Below are positions 9,191-18,161 of a stretch of 64,000 nucleotides of DNA, one piece after another (within the stretch, counting starts at the first letter, position 1; the number at the start of each line of letters is the position of its first letter). Made by a program: the position numbers and the translations under genes. The DNA comes from Labrys monachus. GTDB lineage: Bacteria > Pseudomonadota > Alphaproteobacteria > Rhizobiales > Labraceae. The notes under the pieces are model-generated. The model worked only from the letters and a program-made list of their open reading frames with translations, did no database searches and was not told where the DNA came from. The stretch covers positions 5,835,001 to 5,899,000 of the forward strand of contig NZ_JAUSVK010000001.1 in the NCBI RefSeq assembly GCF_030814655.1, in the 5' to 3' direction.

Positions 9191-10261
9191 ATGAAGCAGG
9201 GCATGCTCTCCAAACAGCGAAACAGGCCCGGCTTGCGGGCCGTCTTCATCGCGTCGCTGCTGATCTGCATCTTCGTGGCCGATACGGTCACGGATTTCGA
9301 GATCGCCTTCGCGGTTTTCTACATCGCGGTCATTCTCTCCGCGATCGGCTTCCTGTCGACCCGCGGCGTCGTCTTCCTGGCGTCGGTCTGCGTCGGCCTC
9401 ACGGCGATCAGCCTGCTCCTGACGAAGCAGGGCTCCTTCGAGGCCGGGGTCTTCAATTGCGGGATCAGCGCCTCCGCCATCGGCGTCACCACCTATCTCG
9501 CCCTGAAGACCGTGGCCGCGCAGGCGGCCGCCCATGACGCACAAGAACAGCTCGCCCGCGTGGCCCGTCTGACGCGCCTGGGCGCCTTGACCGCCTCGAT
9601 CGCCCACGAGGTCAACCAGCCCCTCGCGGCGGTGGTGACGAGCGCCGATGCCTGCCGGCGATGGCTCGCCCATGAGCCGCCCAACCTCGCCAAGGCACGG
9701 CAGGCCGCCGAACGGATCGTCCGCGACGCCAGCCGCGCCGGCGAGGTGATCGCCCGTGTCCGCGGCCTCGCCAGGAACGAGCCGTCGCGCCGCGAGCCGC
9801 TCGATCTCAACGAAGCCGCGATCGAAGCCGTCGCCATGGCGCAGCATGAGATCGAGCGCAACGGCGTGGCGCTGCAATGGCACCTGGCGGAGGATCTCCC
9901 GGCGGCGATGGCGGACAGGGTCCAGATCCAGCAGGTGATCGGCAATCTGCTCCTCAACGCCCTCGAAGCCATGGCCGGCCTGCCCAGCTTCAGGCGGGAA
10001 CTGGAGATATCCTCCTCCCGCGACGCCGATGGAAACATCGTGCTCGCCGTCGCCGATTCCGGTGCCGGCATGAAGCCTTCCGTGCTGGAGCACGCGTTCG
10101 ACGCCTTCTGGACCACGAAGGAAACCGGCATGGGCATCGGCCTGGCCATCAGCCGTTCGATCATCGAGGCGCATGGCGGCCGGATCTGGGCAACGTCGGA
10201 GCCGCGGATGGGCGCGGTGTTCCGCTTCAGCCTGCCGGCCGCCGGGAAGGACACGCCATGA
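9191..10261 (+). CDS. Membrane-bound sensor histidine kinase (FixL-like transmitter)
   Basis: A 356-residue kinase. Residues 15-110 form about four membrane helices with no large periplasmic loop. The transmitter follows: H-box SIAHEVNQPLAAV with phospho-acceptor His139, N-box GNLLLNALEAM, G1 VADSGAGM and G2 MGIGLAISRSI. The HEVNQPL H-box is that of the FixL/DctB-type kinases. The sensor is only the membrane core; there is no PAS or haem domain, so this is not an oxygen-sensing FixL. The stop overlaps the start of the response regulator as ATGA, so the two are coupled. Confidence 0.9.
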   Translation: MKQGMLSKQRNRPGLRAVFIASLLICIFVADTVTDFEIAFAVFYIAVILSAIGFLSTRGVVFLASVCVGLTAISLLLTKQGSFEAGVFNCGISASAIGVTTYLALKTVAAQAAAHDAQEQLARVARLTRLGALTASIAHEVNQPLAAVVTSADACRRWLAHEPPNLAKARQAAERIVRDASRAGEVIARVRGLARNEPSRREPLDLNEAAIEAVAMAQHEIERNGVALQWHLAEDLPAAMADRVQIQQVIGNLLLNALEAMAGLPSFRRELEISSSRDADGNIVLAVADSGAGMKPSVLEHAFDAFWTTKETGMGIGLAISRSIIEAHGGRIWATSEPRMGAVFRFSLPAAGKDTP

Positions 10262-10896
10262 CCGCCGCCGGCCCGACGCACGAGCCCGGCACCGCGCTCG
10301 TCCACGTGATCGACGATGACGAGGCCGTCCGCACGGCGATCGAGGACCTGCTCGCCTCCGTGGGCCTGAGCGTCAGGTCCTACGGCTCGACCCGGGCCTT
10401 CCTGGAGGCCGCCCCGGTCGATGGCCCGGCATGCCTCGTGCTCGACATCCGCATGCCCGGGCAAAGCGGACTGGAATTCCAGCAGCAGATGGCGAGGACC
10501 GGCCTTCGGCTGCCCGTCATCTTCATCACCGGCCACGGCGACATCGCCATGTCGGTGAAGGCGATGAAGAATGGCGCCATCGAGTTTCTGACCAAGCCGT
10601 TCCGGGACCAGGACCTGCTCGACGCCATCCAGCACGGCATCGAGAAGGATCGTCTTCGGCTCGAAGAGGACGAGGCCACGGCGACCCTGCAGGCCTGTTG
10701 GCGGACGCTGTCGCCCGGAGAACGGGACGTCCTGCCCCTGGTCGTCCGCGGGCTTCTGAACAAGCAGATCGCCGGCCTCCTCGACGTCAGCGAAATCACC
10801 GTCAAGGTTCGCCGCAGCCAGGTCATGCGCAAGATGCAGGCCAAGTCCGTCGCCGACCTGGTGAGGATCTGGGACAGGCTGCAGCCGAAGACCTGA
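10258..10896 (+). CDS. FixJ-family response regulator
   Basis: A 212-residue regulator. The receiver domain has the acidic pair DD at 20-21, phospho-acceptor Asp63 in LVLDIRMPGQSGLEF, FITGHGD, and Lys in TKPF. A LuxR-type helix-turn-helix follows at the C-terminus (LSPGERDVLPLVVRGL, NKQIAGLLDVSEITVKVRR). It would be phosphorylated by the kinase encoded just upstream and act on transcription. Targets are unknown; the nearest candidates are the oxidoreductase gene downstream and the anion transporter upstream. Confidence 0.92.
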   Translation: MTAAGPTHEPGTALVHVIDDDEAVRTAIEDLLASVGLSVRSYGSTRAFLEAAPVDGPACLVLDIRMPGQSGLEFQQQMARTGLRLPVIFITGHGDIAMSVKAMKNGAIEFLTKPFRDQDLLDAIQHGIEKDRLRLEEDEATATLQACWRTLSPGERDVLPLVVRGLLNKQIAGLLDVSEITVKVRRSQVMRKMQAKSVADLVRIWDRLQPKT

Positions 10897-11045
10897 ACGA
10901 AGAGGCTCCGCGCGAGGTTTGGCGGCGGCTCCCGCTGCCCCGACGTCGCCCTCTCGCAATTCGCCGGCCGGACGGGAGTTCTGGCGAAACGCCGATCCCC
11001 GTCGTTTCCGCTGGCATATCGCCCAAAGGCGGGCATTGTCGAGGC

Positions 11046-12110
11046 ATGATGACATTCTCGATTCCCGCCGTGATGACGGCGATGGTCCTCACCGGCCACG
11101 GGGACTATGACAAGCTCGCCTATCGGCATGACGTCCCGGTACCCCGGCCGCGGGCCGGCGAGGTGCTGATCCGGGTAGGCGCGGCCGGCCTGAACAATAC
11201 GGACATCAACACGCGGATCGGCTGGTATGCGCCGGCCGGGGTCGGCGTCGATACGCCGCCACGGGAAGGCGGCTGGAACGGGGCGATCGGCTTTCCGCGC
11301 ATCCAGGGCGCGGATGTGTGCGGCACCATCGTCGCGGCCGGCGCCGGCGTGCAGGCCGGCCGCATCGGCGAGCGCGTCATCGTCCAGCCTTGCTTGCGCT
11401 CGCTCCGGCAGGGAAGGCGCGATGCCTGGCTCGGCTCGGAGGTCGACGGAGGCTTTGCGCAGTTCACCTGCGTTCCCGCCCCCGATGCCTACCGGATCGA
11501 GAGCCCCCTCTCCGATGCGGAGCTCGCGACCTTTCCCTGTGCCTATGCGACGGCCGAGAACCTGCTCGGGCGCAGCGGCGTGGCGGCCGGCGAACGGGTG
11601 CTGATAACCGGCGCGAGCGGCGGCGTCGGCGCGGCCTGCGTCCAGCTCGCCCGCCGGCGGGGCGCCGAGGTGATCGCGGTCGCGAGCGGGCGTCATGCGG
11701 ATCGCCTCGAGGCCCTCGGCGCCGCGCGGCTGGTGCCGAGGGGCGCGGCGCTTGCGTCCCATGTGCCGCCCGACAGCGTCGACGCCGTCATCGACGTCGT
11801 CGGCGGCCCGTCCTGGCCGGATCTTCTCGACGTCCTGAGGCCGCGGGGCCGATATGCGGTGTCGGGCGCGGTCGCCGGCCCGATCGTCTCGCTCGACCTG
11901 CGCAAGCTCTATCTCAAGGATCTCTGCTTCTTCGGCTGCACCTCCCAGGACGACGGCGTGTTCGAGCGGCTGGTCGGCGCCCTGGAAAGCGGGGACATCC
12001 GCCCTCTCCTCGCCGCCGCCTATCCGCTGTCCGAACTCGCCCGCGCCCAGCAGGACTTTCTCGCCAGGGCGCAGTTCGGCAAGCTGGTGGTCGTTCCCCC
12101 GCAGGCCTGA
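11046..12110 (+). CDS. Medium-chain NAD(P)-dependent oxidoreductase (quinone-reductase-like)
   Basis: A 354-residue MDR-family protein. The N-terminal GroES-like half has VGAAGLNNTDINTRIGWY, and the Rossmann half has the cofactor loop ITGASGGVGAACVQLARRRG. The zinc-binding cysteines and GHE of true alcohol dehydrogenases are absent, so it is of the quinone oxidoreductase type. Several in-frame ATGs lie within the first 14 codons; 11046 is the most upstream one giving normal length. It lies 149 bp after the response regulator and may be under its own promoter. Substrate unknown. Confidence 0.85.
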   Translation: MMTFSIPAVMTAMVLTGHGDYDKLAYRHDVPVPRPRAGEVLIRVGAAGLNNTDINTRIGWYAPAGVGVDTPPREGGWNGAIGFPRIQGADVCGTIVAAGAGVQAGRIGERVIVQPCLRSLRQGRRDAWLGSEVDGGFAQFTCVPAPDAYRIESPLSDAELATFPCAYATAENLLGRSGVAAGERVLITGASGGVGAACVQLARRRGAEVIAVASGRHADRLEALGAARLVPRGAALASHVPPDSVDAVIDVVGGPSWPDLLDVLRPRGRYAVSGAVAGPIVSLDLRKLYLKDLCFFGCTSQDDGVFERLVGALESGDIRPLLAAAYPLSELARAQQDFLARAQFGKLVVVPPQA

Positions 12111-12286
12111 GCCGCCGGGTTCGACGACGCGCAGGAAGTGCCGGCCTCAACGTGCCGGCGCGGATCGACAGGATCAGGCAAGAAGCAGGCAGGACCGTTC
12201 CTAGCGGCCACCCGGCCGGGAGCGGTAGACAACGCCCTGCCGGCGCGACAGGCGCCGTCGCTGTTTCGTTTACGGGAAAAAAGACA

Positions 12287-13120
12287 ATGAAGACCTGGTT
12301 CATCACCGGGGCCAGCCGCGGCCTGGGCATGGAGATCGCGCGTTCGGCGCTCGAAGCGGGCGACAACGTCGTTGCAACCGCTCGCAACCCGCGTCCGATC
12401 ACCGACGCGCTCACGGGCCATGGCGGACGGCTTCAGGCCGTGGCCCTCGACGTCACCGACACCGCCGCGATCGCCGCCGCCCTGGCCGAGAGCAGACGGC
12501 ATTTCGACCGCATCGACGTGCTCGTCAACAATGCGGGCTACGGCCAGCTGGGCGCGTTCGAGGAAATCACCCCGGAAACGCTGCATCGGCAGTTCGAGAC
12601 CAACGTGTTCGGCGTGTTCAACGTGACACGGGCCATCCTGCCGATCATGCGCGCGCAACGCTCCGGCCATATCGTGACGATCTCTTCCATCGCCGGCGTC
12701 GAAGGCTTCGAGGGGGCTTCGGTCTACTGCTCGACGAAGCATGCCGTTTCGGGCTGGTCGGAGGCGTTGGGGCACGAGGTCGCGCCGTTCGGAATCCACG
12801 TGACCTGTGTCTATCCGGGGCGGTTCCGCACGGATTTCCTCGATGGCAGCTCGGTACGCTACGGCGAAATCGCGATCGACGACTACGCGGCTTCGTCCGC
12901 CCGGCACAGGGCGGCGCTGGATGCCGACAATCATCGCCAGGTCGGCGATCCCGTGAAATTCGCCGCCGCGATACTGGCCCTGGCCGACGCCGGGAAGCCG
13001 CCGGCCTGGTTCGCGGCCGGGTCCGACGCCTATGCCGTGTTCACGACCAAGGCGGAGGCCCTTCGCAGGAATGTCGAAGAATGGAAGGGCTTGACGCTTT
13101 CGACCGACTTCCCGGCCTGA
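12287..13120 (+). CDS. Short-chain dehydrogenase/reductase
   Basis: A 277-residue classical SDR. It has the cofactor motif TGASRGLG near residue 7, the NNAG motif (VLVNNAGYG), catalytic Ser in TISSIAG, and the YCSTK active site. Proteins of this length and start (MKTWFITGASRGLGMEI) form a common group of oxidoreductases of unknown substrate, mostly NADP-linked. It is preceded by an AT-rich leader with GGGAAAA and followed by the AraC gene, which reads in the same direction and may regulate it. Confidence 0.9.
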   Translation: MKTWFITGASRGLGMEIARSALEAGDNVVATARNPRPITDALTGHGGRLQAVALDVTDTAAIAAALAESRRHFDRIDVLVNNAGYGQLGAFEEITPETLHRQFETNVFGVFNVTRAILPIMRAQRSGHIVTISSIAGVEGFEGASVYCSTKHAVSGWSEALGHEVAPFGIHVTCVYPGRFRTDFLDGSSVRYGEIAIDDYAASSARHRAALDADNHRQVGDPVKFAAAILALADAGKPPAWFAAGSDAYAVFTTKAEALRRNVEEWKGLTLSTDFPA

Positions 13121-13200
13121 AGGCCGAACGCGACGGTGGGAAGCAGGATGTGCTAAACTGAGCGGCGTGCCCGGAACGTCGCGGCCGAGAGGAAGGCCTG

Positions 13201-14136
13201 GTGGACAAGCCTGCAGCAGATATCGACGGGACCGTCGAAGCCGCGGAAATCGAAGCTGTCCGCAACTGGATGGCCGAGGCGATCACCCGTCACCTCGGCG
13301 GCGACGGCTCCTGCAGCACGGCGGTGCCCGGTCTCACGCTCCATCGGCGCACGTCGCCCATGGAGCCGGGATCGTATCTCTACGAGCCGTCCTACGCCTT
13401 CATCGTCCGCGGCGCGAAGCGGGTCATCCTGGGCGAGGAAACCTATGTCTACGACCAGTCCCGCTTCCTCCTGACCGCGGTCGACCTTCCCACCGTGGTC
13501 CAGGTCCTCGATGCGACCGAGGCGACGCCCTATCTTTCGATCAAGCAGAATATCGATCTCGACATGGCGCGGGAGCTGATCGCGGAGGTCGATCGACACG
13601 GGCCTTCGGCCGCAGCCGACGGCGCCGGCATTGCGGTCGGCCCGGTCACGCCGGCGCTGGCGAACGCGTCGATGCGTCTGCTCCAGCTTCTCGACAGTCC
13701 CGACGACATCCCGATCCTCGTCCGGCCGATCCAGCGCGAAATCTTCTATCGCATCCTTACCGGGCCGGTCGGGGGCCGACTGCGGCAGGCGGTCCAGAGG
13801 GGAACGCAGACCGAGCGCGTTTCGGCGGCAATCCGGTGGATCCGCGAGAATTTCGACCGCTCGCTCAGCATCGGGGCGTTGGCGGACGAGGCGGGCATGG
13901 GCGAGTCCACGCTGCATCACCACTTCCGGGCTCTCACGGCGATGAGCCCGCTGCAATATCAAAAGCATCTGCGCCTGCACGAGGCCCGGCGCCTGATGAT
14001 CACGGAGAGGATCGACGCCGGCACCGCCGCCCTCCGTGTCGGCTATGAGAGCGTGACCCAGTTCAACCGGGAGTACCGGCGCCTGTTCGGCGTGCCGCCA
14101 AAGCGCGACGTCCGGTCGATCCTCGCCGTTGCCTGA
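13201..14136 (+). CDS. AraC-family transcriptional regulator
   Basis: A 311-residue regulator with an N-terminal AraC_N-type effector domain (SPMEPGSYLYEPSYAFIVRG) and a C-terminal double helix-turn-helix (SIGALADEAGMGESTLHHHF, then TAALRVGYESVTQFNREYRR). The GTG at 13201 follows GAGAGGAAGG and is the best start. Family members usually activate neighbouring oxidoreductase genes. It lies 80 bp after the SDR gene and converges on the minus-strand MDR gene. Confidence 0.9.
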   Translation: MDKPAADIDGTVEAAEIEAVRNWMAEAITRHLGGDGSCSTAVPGLTLHRRTSPMEPGSYLYEPSYAFIVRGAKRVILGEETYVYDQSRFLLTAVDLPTVVQVLDATEATPYLSIKQNIDLDMARELIAEVDRHGPSAAADGAGIAVGPVTPALANASMRLLQLLDSPDDIPILVRPIQREIFYRILTGPVGGRLRQAVQRGTQTERVSAAIRWIRENFDRSLSIGALADEAGMGESTLHHHFRALTAMSPLQYQKHLRLHEARRLMITERIDAGTAALRVGYESVTQFNREYRRLFGVPPKRDVRSILAVA

Positions 14137-14198
14137 AGAGGGCATACCTCCGTCCGGACACCGCATTGCGCCCGGACCTCGGACGCGCGCCGTCCTCC

Positions 14199-15224
14199 TC
14201 ACGTCATCTCGACGACGATCTTGCCGAAGGCGCCGCGGTCGAGATGATCGAGCGCGGCGGGGAGTTCGGCAGCCGGGTAGCGCGCATCGATGACCGGCGT
14301 CAGTCCGATGCGGTCGACGGCGACGACCAGATGTTCCAGCGCCCGGCGATGCCCGACGCCGATGCCCTGGATCGTGAGGTTCTTCAGCATCAGGGGCCCG
14401 ACGGGCGCCGCGACCTCGAAGCCCTCGATGACGCCGATCTGATGGATTTGTCCACCGATGGCCGCCGCCTGCACCGCCTTGCCGAGATGCGGGCCGCCGA
14501 CGATCTCGAGAATCTGATCGGCGCCATGGTCGTCGGTGATGCGCAGCACGGCTTCCACCCAGTCCTCCGCCGTGCGGTCGATGGCGTGATCGGCACCGAG
14601 GCTCCTGGCGCGTTCCAGCTTCCCGGCGCTGCCCGAGACGACGATCACCTGCGCTCCATGCGCCCTGGCGATCTGGAGGCCGAACAACGCGACCCCGCCG
14701 GTGCCCTCCACCAGCACCGTCTCGCCGGCACGCACCCTCCCCTTTTCGACCAGGGCGAACCAGGCGGTGAGGCCCGCGCAGGGCAAGGTGCTCGCCTGGG
14801 CATCGTCGAGCGAGGCCGGCGCGCGGACGAACCAGTCCTCGGGGAAGGCGACATAATCGGCGAGCACGCCGGGATAGGCTCCGCCGAGGGTGCGGTAGGG
14901 CGGCGTGCGCGCATTGCCGAGCGGCGCGCCCTCGATCCAGCCGGGCGCGAATGTCGAGATCACCCGGTCGCCGGGGGCGAAGCGCTTCGCCCCCGGCCCG
15001 ACGGCCTCGACCGTTCCGGCGAGATCGGAGGCCGGCGTGAAGGGAAAGGCGAGCGGCAGGCCCATGCCGCGTTCGATCACCAGCCTGTCGCGGTAATTGA
15101 GCGAAACCGCCGCCACCCTCACCAGCACTTCGCCGGTCGCCGGTTCGGGAACCGGCGCCTGCTTCAAGGCGAGCCGGTCGCGGCCGAGGCCGTCCATCTC
15201 CCATCGTTTCATCGTCCTGGCCAT
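14199..15224 (-). CDS. NAD(P)-dependent medium-chain alcohol dehydrogenase / quinone oxidoreductase
   Basis: A 341-residue MDR protein with a GroES-like N-terminal domain (RVAAVSLNYRDRLVI) and a Rossmann domain with VLVEGTGGVALFGLQIARAHG. The catalytic zinc ligands are not obvious. The C-terminal strand GAFGKIVVEM is typical of this branch. It is divergent from a LysR gene across 105 bp, a classic regulator-target pair. The ATG at 15224 is used; an ATG four codons downstream is possible. Confidence 0.88.
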   Translation of the reverse strand: MARTMKRWEMDGLGRDRLALKQAPVPEPATGEVLVRVAAVSLNYRDRLVIERGMGLPLAFPFTPASDLAGTVEAVGPGAKRFAPGDRVISTFAPGWIEGAPLGNARTPPYRTLGGAYPGVLADYVAFPEDWFVRAPASLDDAQASTLPCAGLTAWFALVEKGRVRAGETVLVEGTGGVALFGLQIARAHGAQVIVVSGSAGKLERARSLGADHAIDRTAEDWVEAVLRITDDHGADQILEIVGGPHLGKAVQAAAIGGQIHQIGVIEGFEVAAPVGPLMLKNLTIQGIGVGHRRALEHLVVAVDRIGLTPVIDARYPAAELPAALDHLDRGAFGKIVVEMT

Positions 15225-15329
15225 CCATTGCTCCTGATGCCGAAATTTCGATGGCCAGCACTGTATCGTTGAATTTTAGGCGCCGGTGGTGATATAAACT
15301 CTCAGCATTGGTTCCTTACGGCTGACAAT

Positions 15330-16235
15330 ATGGGCGAGTTGCTGAGCGGCGTGGACGTGTTCGTGGCGGCGGTCGAAACCGGCAGCTTCGCCGCCGCCGC
15401 CGAGCGGCTGCACCTCACCCGCTCGGCGGTCGCCAAGACGATCGCGCGGATCGAGGCGCGGCTCGATGTCCGGCTGTTTCACCGCACGACGCGCAGCCAC
15501 ACCCTCACCGAGGACGGGCAGATCTATTACGAGCGTTGCGCCCGGGCGCTCGAAGAGCTGCGGGCCGGCGAGACGGCGATCGACTCCGGCCGGCGCGAGG
15601 CGTCGGGCCGGTTGCGCGTGTCGGTGCCGGTGCTGTTCGGGCGACGCTGCGTCGCGCCGGTGCTCACCCGGCTGGCGGCGAGGCACCCCAAGCTCGAACT
15701 CGACCTCTCCTTCTGCGACCGCCCGGTCGACCTGATCGAAGACGGCTTCGACCTCGCGATCCGCAACGGCGCGATCGGCGACGGCGCAGGGCTGATGACG
15801 CGGACGGTCAGCCTGCAACGCATGACCGTCTGCGGTTCGCCGGCCTATCTTGCCGGGCACGGCCGCCCGGAGACGCTGGACGACCTGCCCGCGCATCGCG
15901 GCATCACCTATGGACGCGGCGGACGCGTCAAGGCATGGCAATTTCCTGGCGGCGACGGCGGGCTGCGGGAAGTCACCCCGCCGAGCCGGCTTCACTTCGA
16001 CGACCTGGAAGCGATCGCCGACGCGGCCGAGGCGGGGCACGGCCTCGCCTGGCTGCCCTGCTGGCTCATCCGGGAGCGGGTCCGCGGCGGACTGCTCGTG
16101 CCGCTCCTGGCGAACGCGCCGCAGCTCGTGTTCAGGACCCATGCCCTGTGGCCCGAGACGCCGCATCTGCCCCTGCGCGTCCGGCTCGCCATCGACGCGG
16201 TCGCCGCCGCCTTGCCGGGCGACAGCGAACTTTAA
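15330..16235 (+). CDS. LysR-family transcriptional regulator
   Basis: A 301-residue LysR protein. The winged helix-turn-helix is at residues 18-60 (SFAAAAERLHLTRSAVAKTI), with a periplasmic-binding-like effector domain behind it (GRLRVSVPVLFGRR onward). It is divergent from the MDR dehydrogenase gene and most likely controls that gene and itself. The ATG at 15330 gives a standard N-terminus for the family. Confidence 0.92.
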   Translation: MGELLSGVDVFVAAVETGSFAAAAERLHLTRSAVAKTIARIEARLDVRLFHRTTRSHTLTEDGQIYYERCARALEELRAGETAIDSGRREASGRLRVSVPVLFGRRCVAPVLTRLAARHPKLELDLSFCDRPVDLIEDGFDLAIRNGAIGDGAGLMTRTVSLQRMTVCGSPAYLAGHGRPETLDDLPAHRGITYGRGGRVKAWQFPGGDGGLREVTPPSRLHFDDLEAIADAAEAGHGLAWLPCWLIRERVRGGLLVPLLANAPQLVFRTHALWPETPHLPLRVRLAIDAVAAALPGDSEL

Positions 16236-16247
16236 GCCGGCCGAGGA

Positions 16248-17159
16248 TCAGCGGCCGGCCATCTGGACGGCCTCATCGCCCAGGCGATCGAGATCGGCGA
16301 TGAGCCCCGGCCCGACCGGCTCCCAGCCGAGCGCGGCTCGCGTCTGCGCGCTCGAGGCGGGCAGGTCCTGCCCGGCGAACATGGCCAGCCAGCCGAAGAA
16401 ATCCGAAGCCTCTTGCGGCGGGATGGACTTGACCGGCAGCTTCAGGCGTCGGCCGATGGCTTCGGCGATGTCGCGTGTCGCCACGCCTTCCTCGGTGACG
16501 GCGTGATACCGCGCGTTCGGCTCGGCCCTTTCGATCGCCAGCCTGTAGAGGCGGGCCACGTCGAGGACATGCGCCGCCGGCCAACGGTTCAGCCCGTCCC
16601 CGACATAGGCGCACACTCCCTTCGCGCGATACATCCCGATCGCCGGGGTGACGAGGCCTTGGGTGACGGTGTCATGGACCTGCGGGAGGCGCATCACCGC
16701 CACATTGACCCCGGCCGCAGCGAGGGAGGCGGCAGCCTCCTCCGAGGCCGCGCGCGGATGCACGTCCGAACCGACGATGGCGTTGCCCTCCCTAGCCGGC
16801 TGGCCGGACACGGTGTTGGCCATGGGGGTTCCCGAGGTCACGATCAGTTGCCGGCCGGAGTCGGCGAGAGCCGAGCCGAGCGCCTCGATCACGCGACGGT
16901 CATCCTCGCAATTGGCCACGAATCGCGAAAAATCATGGTTGAAGGCGAGATGGATGACGCCGTCCGACCGGGCGGCAGCGCTCTTCAGGCCGCCCAGATC
17001 CTGGAGCGAGCCGCGGACGACCTCGGCGCCGGCGGCAGCCAGCGCCGCAGCCTTCTCATCCGAGCGGCAGAGGCCGAGCACCTCATGGCCCGCCGCGATC
17101 AATTCCCTGACGACGCGCGAGCCGATATTTCCTGTCGCGCCGGTGACGAATACACGCAT
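16248..17159 (-). CDS. NAD-dependent epimerase/dehydratase-type oxidoreductase (paralogue 1)
   Basis: A 303-residue extended-SDR-like protein. It opens with [17 protein letters not shown], the TGxxGxxG cofactor loop, followed by a typical NAD-dependent epimerase body and a C-terminal segment ([20 protein letters not shown]). It is closely related to the next gene, 16 bp upstream in the same direction: both share the opening motif, the NRWPA block and the overall layout. Together they look like a tandem duplication. Substrate unknown; the family commonly reduces carbonyls or acts on sugars. Confidence 0.87.
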   Translation of the reverse strand: MRVFVTGATGNIGSRVVRELIAAGHEVLGLCRSDEKAAALAAAGAEVVRGSLQDLGGLKSAAARSDGVIHLAFNHDFSRFVANCEDDRRVIEALGSALADSGRQLIVTSGTPMANTVSGQPAREGNAIVGSDVHPRAASEEAAASLAAAGVNVAVMRLPQVHDTVTQGLVTPAIGMYRAKGVCAYVGDGLNRWPAAHVLDVARLYRLAIERAEPNARYHAVTEEGVATRDIAEAIGRRLKLPVKSIPPQEASDFFGWLAMFAGQDLPASSAQTRAALGWEPVGPGLIADLDRLGDEAVQMAGR

Positions 17160-17175
17160 AGAGTCGATCCTTGTT

Positions 17176-18069
17176 CTAGGAAGCAAAATAGCTGGGATGG
17201 TCGATGTCCTCGATGAGTCCGGCCTGCCCGGGCTTCCAGCCGAGCAGCGAGCGGGTTCTCTCGCTCGAGGCCGGGCAGTCGACGGCCGCGAACCTGGCGA
17301 ACCAGCCGAAATGCGCTGCTGCCTCGTCCGCCGTCTGTGACACGACCGGCACGTCCAGCCGCCGGCCGATCACCTCGGCGATCGCCTTGAATGGCACGCC
17401 TTCCTCGGCGACAGCGTGGAACGGGCCTCCTTCGCCGCCGCGCTCCAGGGCCAGCCGAAAGACGCGGGCCGCGTCGAGCCGGTGCACCGCCGGCCAGCGG
17501 TTGAGACCGTCCCCGACATAGGCGGAGACGCCCTTCTCGCGGGCGAGGCCGATGACGCGCGGCACGAAGCCGTGATCGCCATGACCGTGGACCGATGGCG
17601 GAAGCCGCACGGCCGTGGCGCGTATGCCGCGCGCCCTCAGCGCGGCCACCGCGGCTTCCGGGTTGCGGGGAAAGGCGTCGGCGGGGGGACGGGGCCGGCT
17701 CAGTTCCGTCACGACGGTCCCCGGCGCGAGGAGCGCGACGCCGGAGGTGACGATGAGCGGGCGGTCGGAGCCTTCCAGCACGCCGCCCATCGCCGCGATG
17801 GCGCGCTGCTCGTCCGCCCCGCTCTCCGCGATCTTCGAGAAGTCGTGGTTGAAGGCGGTGTGAATCACGCCATCCACCTGCGATACAGCGGCCTCGAGGC
17901 CGGCGAGGTCCTGGATCGTGCCGCGACGAACCTCGGCGCCGGCCGCGGCCAGGGCTTCGGCGCCCGCGTCCGAGCGGACGAGGCCGAGCACCGCATGGCC
18001 GGCGGCGATCAGATCCGCCACGATGGCCGACCCAACCCAGCCGGTGGCACCGGTTACAAATACACGCAT
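17176..18069 (-). CDS. NAD-dependent epimerase/dehydratase-type oxidoreductase (paralogue 2)
   Basis: A 297-residue protein opening [17 protein letters not shown] and carrying [20 protein letters not shown], so it is a paralogue of the downstream neighbour. The ATG at 18069 matches the start of the paralogue; upstream in-frame codons would add an unlikely extension. It is divergent from the XRE/MmyB regulator gene across a 92-bp region with an inverted repeat, which probably controls both paralogues as one transcript. Confidence 0.87.
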   Translation of the reverse strand: MRVFVTGATGWVGSAIVADLIAAGHAVLGLVRSDAGAEALAAAGAEVRRGTIQDLAGLEAAVSQVDGVIHTAFNHDFSKIAESGADEQRAIAAMGGVLEGSDRPLIVTSGVALLAPGTVVTELSRPRPPADAFPRNPEAAVAALRARGIRATAVRLPPSVHGHGDHGFVPRVIGLAREKGVSAYVGDGLNRWPAVHRLDAARVFRLALERGGEGGPFHAVAEEGVPFKAIAEVIGRRLDVPVVSQTADEAAAHFGWFARFAAVDCPASSERTRSLLGWKPGQAGLIEDIDHPSYFAS

Positions 18070-18123
18070 GGGCACAGCTCCACATTTCGTCGGAGACAAA
18101 GGTGCGCCGATGCGTTATTCCGG

Positions 18124-18139
18124 TAAAGTAGGGACTTTA
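18124..18139. promoter_or_regulatory. Candidate operator TAAAGT-AGGG-ACTTTA
   Basis: A perfect 6-bp inverted repeat with a 4-bp spacer lies 23 bp before the XRE regulator ATG and 55 bp before the epimerase start. It fits an autoregulatory site shared by the divergent pair. Confidence 0.5.
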
Positions 18140-18161
18140 TCGTAGTATAGAGGCTAACAGG

